A DNA stretch of 64,000 nucleotides from Nematopogon swammerdamellus (GCA_946902875.1 OX336340.1:20847566-20911565), one strand, 5' to 3'; positions 43,833 through 54,778 are shown, counted from the stretch's first letter. Notes: a model not told the origin generated them from the sequence alone. Numbers and translations: made by a program.

Positions 43833-44854
43833 GGGACAGGAATGGTTCCGTACCGCATTAGGACTCCACATTCGTGCTGGGTCGAGCCGAGACGGAGCAC
43901 CGCGCCTCCGCGGGGGCGGCGGCGGGGGCGCAGAGTGACTCTTTTACATTTCAAAGCGTTCTGCTTCAAATTCATCCATCCAATGATAACGCCGATCCTT
44001 TTGAGATGAAAATACGCACTCCCCTTTGTGCTTTAAACATCGGAATCGGATGCTAAATGGACGGAATTTCGCGAGCAAACGAACAGAGAATTATTTGTCC
44101 AACGCTTTTACATTGGGATCTCGCCTTTGAGGGCTTGTAAAATGAAAAATCCATCGTCTACCTCATTATTCTAAGGTGGTTCTCTAAGCTTGATTTTGAA
44201 TTAGATTTTTGATCCTATGTTTGTAAAGTCTTCTCAGAGTGTTCAGTTAAATTCACATTTTACTAATTTTGATAAGTATACAGAAGGAAATAAGAGAAAA
44301 GTGGGTTATATTATGCCGGCGCGCGGCGGCGCGAGGCGGTGGTGGCGGTCTCATTCCAGACAGCAACAAGGTACGAAGTAGACAATATCTAGTTTCCTCG
44401 GGTTTCCGCTTTTTCCTCGACCGGTGCAGTCTTATTGTGCTGCAGGCAAAGTGACAGATAATTTAATTTTGTCTTTCGAACACAGGCGGCGCGGCGGCGC
44501 GGGGGCGGTGCGACGCTCTCTTTAATTTACTTTTGAGTTTACTTCATTGTTTTTCGCCTCTGTTTTAATTTAAATATTTTTATATCGTTCTCGTTATCTT
44601 GTTGTCTCGTTAAGACAATGCAGGGACGGAAATGGGAGGAGGGAGGTGCGATCGAGTCCCCGTGTAGTGAGTGAGGCGTACTACAGTGCCGGCACGAGTT
44701 TTGAGCGCTCCTCGAAAGTGGTGGGCTTGAGACGCACACGTGTGCATAAGCGTACATAATTATTACTCAATGTGATATTAATTGTTTGTAGTTTGAAATA
44801 TAGGGGTTGAAAAAAGTTCAACTAGCGCGCGGTCATATTTTTTAATTTATTTAT
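43833..44854. other. No gene recognised; GC-rich patches
   Basis: GC-rich at 43880-43935 (GCGGGGGCGGCGGCGGGGGC), 44313-44350 and 44485-44515. No exon or promoter can be supported. Confidence 0.4.
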
Positions 44855-44953
44855 TTTTTATGGAAACTGACACGGTTGGCTACATCACCTACAACGTCCG
44901 TGATGTCAGCCCATAATACCGGGTGAACTAGGTGCCATGTCAGTGCTTCCCTA
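44855..44953 (-). mobile_element. SINE-B 3' end
   Basis: T-rich start, ATGGAAACTGACACGGTTGG, ACATCACCTACAACGTCCG, ending CATGTCAGTGCTTCCC. Confidence 0.8.
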
Positions 44954-45029
44954 ATTTTCATAGTTTTTCTTTCATATTTGCGCAAATCGAATATAAATAT
45001 AAATAGATAGGTAGAAAATACTTAATTGC

Positions 45030-45990
45030 TCCAAGAAAAATTCAACAATATTAAGTACATTAGAAAATGTACATAAGGTGCAAGGGCGGAGTTATCCGTT
45101 ACAGAGATTTCTTACAGGTAACCTTTGGATGTTTGAGATACGATTAATATAGTGGAATGTAAGTAGGTAGTAGCAAAAGAGATGAACGTGAGAATTGAAG
45201 ATAAAATAATAATAAAATACTAATTGATAATACACGTAGTAAATGCTAGTTGTAGTTACAAATAGAAATTTATTTCGAAAATGTTTCCAGAAAACGTGAG
45301 TAGCTCTAACTGTCTCATCGTTCTCAATTTGGTTCGTCCTCAGACCACGACCACCACCGGCCATTGGACACGTCTCTTTCTACAGGAGCGGCCTGTACAC
45401 GGTGCATATTTAACAACGTCCGAAGGTACTCCGCTGACCGTTTTAGACTTAACGTAGGTATCGTGGTCGGTAAAATTCCAAAAGATCTACTCGCATACTC
45501 TATACATGCATAGTTCCAATTTGTTCCATATAGGTTTACACTGCTGCGGAGCACTTACGCAAACTTTCCGGCTTATAACTGTGGTGAAGCAGGATGGAAG
45601 GTTGTCGGTCAGCCAGCGTGGAAGCGTCCACTGCTGGACATACGCCTCACAAATTTCCCTCCAGTCCTCCCGGCCTTCAGCGGCATGGAACCACTGCTTT
45701 ACGCCGACGTACTTGATGTCGTCGTCCCACCTGGCTGGTAGTCTTTCCACACTCCGTTTTCCTGTCCACGTTTACTACGTGTATTATCAATTAGTATTTT
45801 TTTTTATTATTCTTTTATCTTCAATTCTCACGTCCAACTCTTTTGCTACTACCTACTTACATTCCACTATATTAATCAATTTATCAAATATCCAAAGATT
45901 GACTGTAAGAAACCTCTTTAAGAGATAATTCCGCCTTTGCGCCTTATGTAAATGTTCTAATGTGCTTGTTACTGTTGAATGTTTCTTGAG
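45030..45990. repeat. Inverted LINE-tail repeats flanking an RTE-like fragment
   Basis: 45050-45245 and 45773-45975 are imperfect reverse complements of about 200 bp (e.g. ACGTGAGAATTGAAGATAAA vs TTTATCTTCAATTCTCACGT). Each looks like a LINE 3' UTR, so two tails face each other around 45250-45770. Confidence 0.8.
45585..45765 (-). pseudogene. RTE-type LINE pol, C-terminal fragment
   Basis: Minus-strand peptide RLPARWDDDIKYVGVKQW, then WREICEAYVQQWT. The pattern 'RWxDDI...W...EAYVQQWT' is the standard C-terminus of RTE/BovB-like endonuclease-RT proteins (from memory). No RT or endonuclease motifs remain; the fragment lies between the inverted tails at 45.0-46.0 kb. Confidence 0.75.
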
Positions 45991-46007
45991 GCAATAAATC
46001 ATTTTCT

Positions 46008-46252
46008 TCCTTTCTTTCTTTATTTCTTTCTTTATTCCTTCCTCCTTCGTCCCTTCCTTCCTTCCTTCCCTCCCTCCCTCCCTCCCTCCCTCCCTCCCTC
46101 CCTCCCTCCCTCCCTCCCTCCCTCCCTCCCTCCTTCCTTCCTTCCTTCCTTCCTTCCTTCCTTCCTTCCTTCCTTCCTTCCTTCCTTCCTTCCTTTATTC
46201 CTTCCTTTATTTCTTTCTTTCTTTATTTATTTCTTTCTTTATTTCTTTTTAT
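46008..46252 (+). repeat. CCTT/CCCT/CTTT microsatellite
   Basis: Pure pyrimidine tract of about 240 bp: (CCCT)n at about 46069-46130, (CCTT)n at 46131-46200, flanked by TTTC-rich borders. A block structure with three motifs; a likely triplex-forming mirror-repeat candidate. Confidence 0.97.
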
Positions 46253-46257
46253 AGAAC

Positions 46258-46320
46258 GTCGGCGTCATCTCTGTCGCACAGAGACGCGCAAGTTCGTGCG
46301 ACAGAGACGACGCTCTACAA
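46258..46320. repeat. Imperfect hairpin next to the microsatellite
   Basis: CGTCATCTCTGTCGCAC and GTGCGACAGAGACGACG pair with one bulge around GCGCAAGTTC. Confidence 0.7.
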
Positions 46321-46794
46321 CCGGATTGTCTCTTTCTAAAGCTCGATTTACATTATTTACGGCCGCGTACTGTACATCTATAGTAATATATTTTTAAGCA
46401 CGTATATAAAATACTGCTCGGAGATATTAATAACCTATCTATGATAGTGCTTTCACGTTCGCCCTACAGTATTAATATCATAACCAAAGCTGTTCTAGAT
46501 GCAAGGAGACGATATAAACACAGAATTAGCTCTCTTGCCACCGTCCGACCGACGGCTATTCTCAGCCCTGCAGTCGGGGGTGGAGTGGGGGCGGTCGAGG
46601 CGGTCGGGGCGGAACGGGGGCTGGCGGTGGAGGCCCACCGGCAGGAATCGAGTGCCGATACGAAAACATGCATGACCTATTCTGATTTCCAAAGTTGGAT
46701 CGGTCGAGCTTACACAGCCAAGCTGTAGGTAGAACCTATTAATAGGCTTTGAAAAAGTATTGAAATTTTAAATATTCTTCAGCATTCGCAAAGG

Positions 46795-46953
46795 TTACTA
46801 GGTGGTAGGGTTTAACCCGCCCGGGTTGGTACCACCGCCCGCTCTGGATGAAAAGTCGGTCGAAACGGCTTTGTAAAAAGTTCGTGCTTTCCGTAGAGTT
46901 CAGTATAGCCAGCACGAATGAACGGAAGCACTGACATGGCACCTAGTTCACCA
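46795..46953 (+). mobile_element. SINE-B, head- and tail-truncated
   Basis: TTACTAGGTGGTAGGGTTTA to GGCACCTAGTTCACC, where another element's (CATA)n tail begins. Confidence 0.8.
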
Positions 46954-47180
46954 CATACATACATGCATAGCGTCACGCCTGTTTCCCAGGTGGGTAGGCA
47001 GAGATAACGGAACTCCACGCGCCACGATCAATCCCTTCAGCCTTTGCTAGCTGCGTGCGCGCACGGTGTGATCAGCCGCGACCCTCATGCCAGAGCTAAG
47101 TGTCATGTCATCGCTTCCCTTGGTCGTGCCGGCTACACTGAACTGGCCGGAAAACAGGCACTATCCTTTCCGACCGAACT
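46954..47180 (-). mobile_element. LINE-type tail followed by a SINE-B scrap
   Basis: ACATACATACATGCATAGCG, TCACGCCTGTTTCCCAGGTG and GGTAGGCAGAGATAACGG form a common lepidopteran LINE tail in reverse (from memory). 47101-47180 (TGTCATCGCTTCCCTTGG, CGGCTACACTGAACTGGCC) is minus-sense SINE-B, so the LINE tail sits between two SINE-B pieces of opposite orientation. Confidence 0.65.
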
Positions 47181-47416
47181 TCACGAAGGGCTTGTATTTC
47201 AACTCCCACTTATGGCTATGAGTTGTGTGTTATTTATTACACAGACCATTTGAGTAGCATAGACGGAAAAGGAGGCGCGGTCGATTTTACTACCTCCGGC
47301 TACCTCTTATTCCAACAGTTATTTGACTGTTAGAGAGGCATTTCTCATACTGACAGATTATGACTCATATTTGACAGACGATAACTGGCAGTTACATTGT
47401 AGCCGAAGATTTGTAC

Positions 47417-47748
47417 CGTGTGCGGCCGGTACTTTAAAAGAATAGCCCCACTGCATCTCTCCCCGTGTATGTCGTAAAAGGCGACTAAGGGATATGACTC
47501 CCTTCTTCTATTACTAGGTGGTAGGGTTTAACCCGCCCGGGTAAGTACCACCGCACTGAATGAAAGGTCGGTCGAAACGGCTATGTAAATAGTTAGTGTT
47601 TTCCGTCCAGTTCAGTGTAGCCGGAACGACCTAAGGGAGGCACTGACGTGGTACCAAGTTCACCCGGTGTTATGGGCTGACATCACGGATGTTGTAGGTG
47701 ATGTAGCCAACCGTGTCTGTTTACATAAAAAAAAAAATATGGTGAAAA
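47417..47748 (+). mobile_element. SINE-B, H1-headed subfamily, full length
   Basis: CCGTGTGCGGCCGGTACTTT, same H1/core junction (AGGGATATGACTCCCTTC) as at 33172, ending GTGTCTGTTTACAT-poly(A). Confidence 0.88.
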
Positions 47749-47846
47749 CGGCCTACTAAGTACTAATACTTTTATCGTACTACCGTATAAAATGGTGTAA
47801 GCAAAATTGCCCTCGTGGTTTCAGTGAAAGTTCAATAGTATGACCC

Positions 47847-48008
47847 ATGATTCAGATTCAGATTCAGATATTTATTTGGCGAAATAAAGAACACAAAACA
47901 TTAAAAATATTTCATTGAGACATAATGCATATTCAGTATGGTTAGTCATCTTGTTTTTGTCACGTCCCGTTCAGCAATGCAATCTATAAGGGTGAACCGA
48001 GTAAGAAA
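47847..48008 (-). mobile_element. LINE tail with (GAATCT)n
   Basis: GATTCAGATTCAGATTCAGA, TATTTATTTGGCGAAATAAA, TCCCGTTCAGCAATGCAATC, AAGAAACCTTAAAGGGCTTT. The reverse complement is close to 55693-55875. Confidence 0.75.
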
Positions 48009-48019
48009 CCTTAAAGGGC

Positions 48020-48185
48020 TTTTTTTTTAATATAAATAGAATAGAATAGAAATGCTTTATTGCACACAAAAACACAGAGATGCACAAGACAGAAGATAAC
48101 ATACGGAAGAAAAATAGAAGCTAACAATAATTCACACAGAAACAAGAGAACAGTAGCATGCAAAGGCGGACTTATCATATAACTT
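48020..48185 (-). mobile_element. Second LINE tail
   Basis: AATAGAATAGAATAGAAATG, CTTTATTGCACACAAAAACA, GCAAAGGCGGACTTATCAT: reverse of a tail ending GTGCAATAAAGCATTTCTAT. Confidence 0.6.
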
Positions 48186-48412
48186 AACAAATAAAAAAAA
48201 AACAAAAATAAGAAATACTTGTGCAAATATACATGTCCATACATAGATACTAGTATATAATAAGAAAAATAAATACATAATACCTTATTCCAAAACAGAG
48301 CAACTGCTAAGACAATGTTTCTTCAACAAGATTCAAGATAACTTACGTACTAAGTTTTAATTACGATTTAACATGCTATGTCTAAACACATGGCCCGTCA
48401 AGCCTGCTCGTT

Positions 48413-48805
48413 TTTTTATGTATGGTTGGCTGAGTCGGAGGGGCCAAAGCGCATGCTCCGACCAGCCAATATCATCTCGGAGAATGTAGGTGCCATACCG
48501 GAGAATTCCCTTGATTGCTGGCTATACGGACTAGAGGAGAACACAGCCGAGGCTGCTATGCGGCCGTCTTACATCCCGTACGGTGATACCAACCCAGTCG
48601 GCTACAATTAGAGGCTACCACCTAGAAGGGGCAAGGGAAGGGACCTACAGTTTTACACCGGTTCCGAACGGTGAAGCAGCAGGTGTAGGTATGCACGTAA
48701 ATGTTTTCGTCAGAAAAAACTCATTGGTACACGCTGACCGGAATCGAACCGCGGACCTCTCGCATGAGAAGCCGGTGCCCAAACCACTCGGCCACCCGCT
48801 GCTCG
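48413..48805 (-). mobile_element. SINE-A, full length
   Basis: Reverse tail to complete head: CGGAATCGAACCGCGG (B box) and ACCACTCGGCCACCCG (A box). The last 20 bp run into CTGCTCGCCGCTG. Confidence 0.88.
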
Positions 48806-49083
48806 CCGCTGATTTCGCCAAATGTGTCGCCCGAACGGAAGCGGTGTGTGACCGGCTTATCAATCATGCACGATGCGAGGGGAACCCTTTCGCAAACAAC
48901 ATTTTGTCCATTTTTAGGGTTCAGTGGCAAAAATGACAAAAAAGGAACCCTCCCTTGTTTGTCCGTCCGTGCGTCTGTATATAACAGCAAATATACTATT
49001 TTGTTAACACACAAAGTCCAGGCGATACACACGCAAAATAAAAAAAAAAAACATTTTAGTGGTCACGGTCAATTTACTGGTCT

Positions 49084-49412
49084 GTACCGTGTGGGGCCGG
49101 TACTTTAAAAGAATAGCCCCACTGCATCTCTCCCCGTGTATGTCGTAAAAGGCGACTAAGGGATACCAATGACTTCCTTCTTATATTACTAGGTGGTAAG
49201 GTTTAACCCGCCCGGATTGGTACCACCGCACTGAATGAAAGGTCGGTCGAAACGGCTATGTAAATAGTTTGTGTTTTCCGTCCAGTTCAGGTGTAGCCGG
49301 CACGACCGAAGAGAAACACTGACGTGGCACCAAGTTCACCCGGTGTTATGGGCCGACATCACGGATTTTGTAGATGATGTAGCCAACCGTGTCAGTTTCC
49401 AAAAAAAAAACG
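49084..49412 (+). mobile_element. SINE-B, H1-headed subfamily, full length
   Basis: CCGTGTGGGGCCGGTACTTT to GTGTCAGTTTCC-A-run. Same fused head as 33172. Confidence 0.9.
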
Positions 49413-49599
49413 GTGGGGTCATCAATTTAAATTAAAATAAAATAAAACATATGTTTTTACTAAAACGGTTCACTTCGTGGATATACAAATATGTTTTATG
49501 CATTTTTAGATTACTTATTAAATGTATGGTAAATTTATGAAAATATAAAAATAAAACCTGGCGCTGCGTTCTGTTATACACAACAGTAAGTCACTAAGG

Positions 49600-49790
49600 G
49601 CGAGACCGAATGCCGAGCTGCGCTCACTCAACCGGTATACTTTCCCATTTTAAGGGCGAGTCCGAAGGTCGAGCTACGTTCAGGTCCGACGGCCGACGAC
49701 GTCCGCTCACCACGGACGAGGTCGAAGGCCGAGCTGCGTTGGAGTTTTTCGAAGAAAGTAAGTTCTGAATAAGGAGAAAGCGTTTAGATA
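49600..49790 (+). repeat. Diverged CGAAGGCCGAGCTGCGTT repeats
   Basis: Variants of CGAAGG(C/T)CGAGCT(G/A)CGTT at about 49609, 49670 and 49721, the last followed by TTTTTCGAAGAAAGTAAG. The sequence is the reverse-sense relative of the 68-bp units at 50121. Confidence 0.7.
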
Positions 49791-50120
49791 AACGAATGAA
49801 CACAACTTTCGTATTAAGTCAATAGGTCAGGTCGAAGGGCTAAGAGAATGTATGTATGTATGTATATTATTGACTGATACGGAACCTTCGGCGCCGGAGA
49901 CTAACTCGCACTTGACCGGTTTGTTATTTGGATTTTATGCATTGTTTTGAGAATGGACCGCTCACTGCGTCACATTTTCCTGATATTAACAAATTATTGT
50001 TAAAAGCCCTAAAAATAGTAAAAAAAAAAAATCTATTATTTACAAATTTTTATTTAATCACGTGCAAGAATACGAATGAAATAATTCTACCCACATCACA
50101 CCTGTTAAATCATTGTTACT

Positions 50121-50334
50121 TACTTTCTTCGAGAAGGTTTATAGTCTTCCTGAACGCAGCTCGGCCTTCGGCCTCACACTTTTTTACCTACTTTCTTCGA
50201 GAAGGTTTATAGTCTTCCTGAACGCAGCTCCGCCTTCGGCCTCGCCCTTTGTTACTTATTTTTTTCGAGAAGGTTTATAGTCTTCCTGAACGCAGCTCGG
50301 CCTTCGGCCTCGCCCTCAGTTACTTACTTTCTTC
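50121..50334 (+). repeat. Three 68-bp tandem units
   Basis: Units at 50121, 50189 and 50257: TACTTTCTTCGAGAAGGTTT, ATAGTCTTCCTGAACGCAGC, TCGGCCTTCGGCCTCGC. A partial fourth begins at about 50322. TTCGAGAA and GGCCTTCGGCC are internal palindromes. Confidence 0.92.
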
Positions 50335-50339
50335 TTTTA

Positions 50340-50388
50340 AATACGAATTTCCCGCGAGCGGAGCCGCGGGCTCAGCTAGTGTATAATA
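50340..50388 (+). mobile_element. Helitron-like 3' terminus
   Basis: TTTCCCGCGAGCGGAGCCGC, GGGCTCAGCTAG then T. It follows the 68-bp array directly, so the array may be internal to this Helitron. Confidence 0.6.
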
Positions 50389-50439
50389 AAATGCTAATAC
50401 AATACAAGTCACATGAGTATCCAAGTTAAGGCCTATATT

Positions 50440-50848
50440 TTAGGGTTCCGTATCCGGTACGGGACCCTAATACTAAGCCTACGCCGTCTGTCTGTCCGTC
50501 CGTCCGTCCGTCTGTCTGTCTGTCTGTCTGTCCGAGGGCTGTATCTCTTGAACCGTAATAGATAGCCCGTTGAAATTTTCACAGAATATGTGTTATTATG
50601 GCCGATATAACAACAAATAATAAAAATAAGAAAAACTAAAAAATATATGGGTTTCCCATAGAAGAAACCAAAGTGTATGCGCGCGCGCCATCTACCGAAT
50701 AGAGCGTGAAGTATTTTAACAAATCATGACATTTAACTAATATGAAGCATTTAATAACACGCCATAGATGGCGTGAGTGGCGCTAACCATGACATGGCGA
50801 TACGGAACCCTCGGTGCGCGAGTTCGACTCTCACTTGGCCAGTTTTTT
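50440..50848 (-). mobile_element. G repeat, long form, full length
   Basis: TTTTAGGGTTCCGTATCCGG, (GTCC/GTCT)n tract 50489-50533, GGCTGTATCTCTTGAACCG, GAATATGTGTTATTATGGCC, CGCCATAGATGGCGTGAG, ACCATGACATGGCGATACG, ending AGTTCGACTCTCACTTGGCC-A/T-run. Best complete minus copy. Confidence 0.88.
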
Positions 50849-51145
50849 TATGTAATCCGTTATGGGTGGCTCAGTCGGAGGGGCCAAAGCACATGCTCCG
50901 ATCAGCCAATATCACCTCCGAGAAGATAGGTGCAATACCGGAGACTTCCATGGATTACTGGCTATACTGGACTAGAGGAGAACACAACCGAGGCTTGTTA
51001 TACGGCCACCTTACCTCCAGTACGGTGGTACCAACCCAGGCGCCTACAATTTAAGCCTACCACCTAGTAAGGGGCACGGGAAGGGACCTACAGTTTTACA
51101 CCGGTTCATAACGGTGAAGCAGCAGGTGTAGGTATGCACCTGTAA
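50846..51145 (-). mobile_element. SINE-A, head-truncated, abutting the G repeat
   Basis: Reverse tail (TTTATGTAATCCGTTATGGG) begins in the T-run ending the G repeat. It runs to CAGCAGGTGTAGGTATGCAC. The SINE probably inserted at the G repeat's A/T-run. Confidence 0.85.
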
Positions 51146-52511
51146 AATAGACCAAGCGAACCGCGGGGATCAGGGTTATAAATGATTACAAAGTAAATTC
51201 AACCGTCCGCTTCACGGCACCGAACGTAACCAGAGCGTGGGTGATTTTAAATCACAAGTTGGCACAGGAATGTAATTGAACAGCGGCATCAATTTCCGAA
51301 CGACATTTTCCCGACGAACAATGCAGCCCTGTGACGTGTCCCGCAACCAATATCGATATGGTGTGTAGAATAACCTTCGAACCGACAACATCGCCGCGAC
51401 TATCGTCGTGACTCGTGCGTGACACGTGACTGCAATAATTTTTTTTTATTATTTTATTTAACGTCACCTTTTACTATATGCGGGTCAAATCTTTAAAGTT
51501 AATTTTAAACCAGTTTAAAACCCTACCCAACTAAGCGGAAATTTTGCACACACTTACACACACGCGCGTACGCTCAGACACACGCACACGCACACAACGT
51601 ACGCTGAAAATGATCGTAGGTACCAATTTATTTCATTGGGCAGTATTGGTTGATAAGCAAGTACTTGCCGAATTATGTATTTTCTTTACAATTCGCGCGA
51701 CAAGCTTATTGAAAACAAATACTTCAAAATTAAAACATTAAATCCTTTTAGCGATAAACATAGTATGTACGTTTATATTATAAGGTTATACAAATGTGAA
51801 ATATGCATGTAGGCAAGTACGTCCACTTAAGTAAGTAGGTATACCTAGCATTTGGCATTTAGTTATCTTAATCTTAACGAAAAACTAAATTTATTTTATT
51901 CGTTTTAGTACATGGATTAAATAAAAGTGAGTTTTGAAAAAACTTTCAATGATATGCATATTTAATTCACTCAAACACACTGACCAATATTCTAAGTATT
52001 TAGCACTCTTTGATCCAATTAATATAATATATTGGATATTTCATAAAAATATATGATTCTACAAAGGGCATGTCTATCCCCGACGTACCACAAAGTATTC
52101 GTAAACCGCCAGTCTTCGCTGAGAGCAATTACACTCTTATTTTCAACAATGACATTCGACACGGTGAAATGGTGAGGGGGATGTGGGGGGGGGGGGTGTA
52201 TGGGGGGCAGATGAAAGTAATTATGAATGTAGTGACTTCAGTAAATGAAAAATATATGCATCTTTGTCGCACTTGTGTATTAGCATATTTTTTATATTTC
52301 GTTAGATATTCAATACTTTTTTTTTATGGAATATATGACAAGTCCTACGTTTTGAATTCGTGTATTAGGCCTATCGTCGTACCTAGTATATTGTATAGTT
52401 TTATTTATGTTATCTCAAATAATTAAATAAATAAATTAAGGACGAACACTCAATATAAATTCAATATTCCATTATAATAATATATGCGGACATTGCATTT
52501 TACAATAGTTT
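51146..52511. other. No gene recognised
   Basis: AT-rich spacer. ACACACTTACACACACGCGC-type CA tract near 51548-51597 and an 11-G run (GGGGGGGGGGG) near 52185-52195. Short frames are not recognisable. Confidence 0.45.
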
Positions 52512-52606
52512 TTTTTTATGGAAACTGACACGGTTGGCTACATCAACTACGACATCCGTGATGTCAGCCCATAACACCGGGTGAACTAGGTGCCATGTCA
52601 GTTATG
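52512..52606 (-). mobile_element. SINE-B 3' end
   Basis: T-run, ATGGAAACTGACACGGTTGG, ACATCAACTACGACATCCG, ending GGTGCCATGTCAGTT. Confidence 0.8.
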
Positions 52607-53012
52607 CAGGGTATGTAGGTATGTCTGGAGTGTTCTGAGAACCGAAATTGTTACCACAGTAACACAAAGTTCACGACAATAGTTCACTTTTTCGAAAGAA
52701 TCACAGGCGCTACGCTCTGGCGGCCAGACAAATAGTCAATGCTCGCCGTGGGACTTTTTTTGTACCTTACAAATTCCGGCCATTCCGTGTCGCTTGGAAA
52801 TAGTGAGCTTATCTCCACCAAAAGTGTGGGCTTAAGTGGAAGATAAGTAGCAAGCAATCACTCCGGATATAGCAGGTGCCCGCTAAATCGGTTATCTTCC
52901 GATCCATTGGCGCTTCTCACGCAGCGTAGACACGCGCCCCGCCCGACCTTCGTTCGCCTCCCCCCCGCGCCCGCCCCGACGCTGCCCGACTACAGTTTGT
53001 AAAACAGCAGTA
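52607..53012. other. No feature recognised
   Basis: Includes a C-rich block at about 52933-52985 (CGCGCCCCGCCCGACC, CCCCCCGCGCCCGCCCCG). No gene seen. Confidence 0.45.
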
Positions 53013-53507
53013 GTTATCGGATAATTATCCAAAGTAGCCGCTAAAAACGTTTAGGCAGCGGTTGACAACTAGTCGTTTATCATCGATTATGCGGCATAAT
53101 TAAAGCGACTAACTTTTGTTTGTCGACGTTTCGTCCCACAGGGGACATCTTCAGGACTAGCGGTCTGTGACGACCTGTAGGACACCCGACACGTCGTCCA
53201 GTCAGATGTTAACTCGTCGAAACGTCGACAAACAAAAGTGAGTCGCATTAATTATACCGTATAACCGAAAAAAGCATTCTATAATGTGTAACAGCGGTAA
53301 AAGCCTAAACGAACATATTAATTTTTAATAGTTTCTGAACCGAAATTGTTTTGATTTACGGTCTGATAAATAGAAATAAGAAGTTTCCTTAACTAACTAC
53401 CTACTCTCGCGTGGTGTAAAAATGTTTGTAATGAACGAAACATTTATTCATTATTATGTACATAATAGACGTTTCTAGCGGCTATTTTGGATAATTATCC
53501 GATAACA
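53013..53507. mobile_element. TIR element carrying the hammerhead-like inverted unit
   Basis: Outer inverted repeat GTTATCGGATAATTATCC (about 53015-53032) / GGATAATTATCCGATAAC (53488-53505), extending through AGCCGCTA-AAAACG. Inside, 53085-53325 is the relative of the 33-kb inverted element (TGTCGACGTTTCG ... CGAAACGTCGACA; then AATGTGTAACAGCGGTAAAA). Confidence 0.75.
53120..53157 (-). ncRNA. Hammerhead-like motif
   Basis: Minus strand: CTGAAGA (53148-53154), T, stem GTCCC/GGGAC, GAAAC (53128-53132), GTCGAC. Confidence 0.4.
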
Positions 53508-53690
53508 ACAGCCACCAACAACAACAACAACAATTAAAAGTAATCTCATAGCACATAAAACGGGTTCAATAAAACATAGTTACACGTTTTTATCCGTAGC
53601 CAGCCGTCGTTTTTGGTTGACAACGATAATTCGCGAAAAAAACCGTTGTTATCGGCCCGCCAATAATGATAACAACCGCCTTCACATCTA

Positions 53691-54085
53691 CACCGTGTCC
53701 CAAAACTCAACGTTAAGTTGGAACCAGGGAGTAGGCCGTTTATGACTACGCAGGGAAAAATAAGAAAAAAAATCGGAGTCACCTATTTTTTAGAAAAAAA
53801 ATTAACTGAATATTTTTTTTGGTAAAACTACAGCCATTCTGCTTTTTTTTGGGATACTGATCAATAGCATAGTTTAGGCTACCAATAATTTTTTTTTTAC
53901 AAATTTATTTGCAAATTTGTAGTCGTACTACCTAAAAATGTAAATTTTCAACGTTTCTCACAAAATTCTCATATCATAAAAAACAAATGACTCCGATTTT
54001 TTTTTTCTTATTTTTCCTTGGGTACTCATAAACTGGCCTACTCTCTGGTTCCCGTTTGACGTTGGGTTTTGGGACACCCTGTATA
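53691..54085. mobile_element. MITE with ~95-bp inverted ends
   Basis: Left CACCGTGTCCCAAAACTCAA, GGAACCAGGGAGTAGGCCG, AAAATCGGAGTCA. Right TGACTCCGATTTTT, ACTGGCCTACTCTCTGGTTC, GGGTTTTGGGACACCCTGTA. The TGTCCCAAAA ends suggest a Tc1/mariner-like MITE. A half copy lies at 57062-57240. Confidence 0.8.
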
Positions 54086-54440
54086 TGCCCGACCACCGCG
54101 CGTCCCCGGCGCGGCGCGGCGCCTCGTGTACGAGGTGTTCAGTAGAGCAAGCGTGTCGCAATCTGACTCGGTTGCTTCGTCAGTTATTTCGCTCAATAAT
54201 AGGCCGCGGGGGAAGAAAGCGCGAGACCGCTGCGTTAGGTATATTCGGCCCTAAAAAAAACACATAGCGGTCGTATTGAGAACTGCGATAGTTTTATTTA
54301 GACGTTTAAATATTTGGCCTTTTTATTGGAGATCTGATGATGCCACCGAGAGGACTGGAGAAGTATTGGAGAGGTGTGTGTCCAGCATTGGACACAAACC
54401 TTTTTGTGTGAAATCTTTCACGAAGGAGATAAATGCATCG
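54086..54440. other. No gene recognised
   Basis: Begins with GGCGCGGCGCGGCGCC near 54109-54124. AGGTGTGTGTCCAGCATTGGA near 54372 resembles an RTE LINE 3' end. Confidence 0.4.
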
Positions 54441-54548
54441 AAATGAAGGGAAGCATTGACATGGCACCTAATTCACCCGGTGTTATAGGCTGACATCACG
54501 GATGTTGTAGGTGATGTAGCCAACCGTGTCAGTTTCCATGAAAATGAA
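54441..54548 (+). mobile_element. SINE-B 3' end, 5'-truncated
   Basis: GAAATGAAGGGAAGCATTGA to GTGTCAGTTTCCATGAAAAT. No core. Confidence 0.8.
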
Positions 54549-54639
54549 ACATTATGAGTGTTGCTAATTTTGTAATAAATGTTTTTCATGGAGAAAATTA
54601 ATTTCTAAAATTTATGTATTTATCATTTTCGTTTCCTAC

Positions 54640-54778
54640 TTTTCTTTCAATTTGTTAAGAAGAAAACAACAATAAAATTTCTGTGAGGGATAATTCTGCC
54701 TTTGGTCCCAATGTAAATTAAATACCGTGCTTGTTTGTGCAATTTTTTTTTATTTGTGCAATAAAATATTTCTTTCTA
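54640..54778 (+). mobile_element. LINE 3' tail
   Basis: GTGAGGGATAATTCTGCCTT, AATGTAAATTAAATACCGTG, TTGTGCAATAAAATATTTCT. Same layout as the tails at 45.0-46.0 kb. Confidence 0.55.

Larger units (their letters stand above)
48913..49925 (-). mobile_element. G repeat split by insertions
   Basis: Left part 48913-48990 (TTTTAGGGTTCAGTGGC, GTTTGTCCGTCCGTGCGTCTG). Right end 49870-49922 (ACTGATACGGAACCTTCGGC, TAACTCGCACTTGACCGGTT). In between are SINE-B (49084-49412) and the CGAAGGCCGAGC region (49600-49790). Confidence 0.6.

Noticed and set aside
45979..46254. 91-residue P/F/L/S-rich frame
   Set aside because: It is translation of the polypyrimidine microsatellite.
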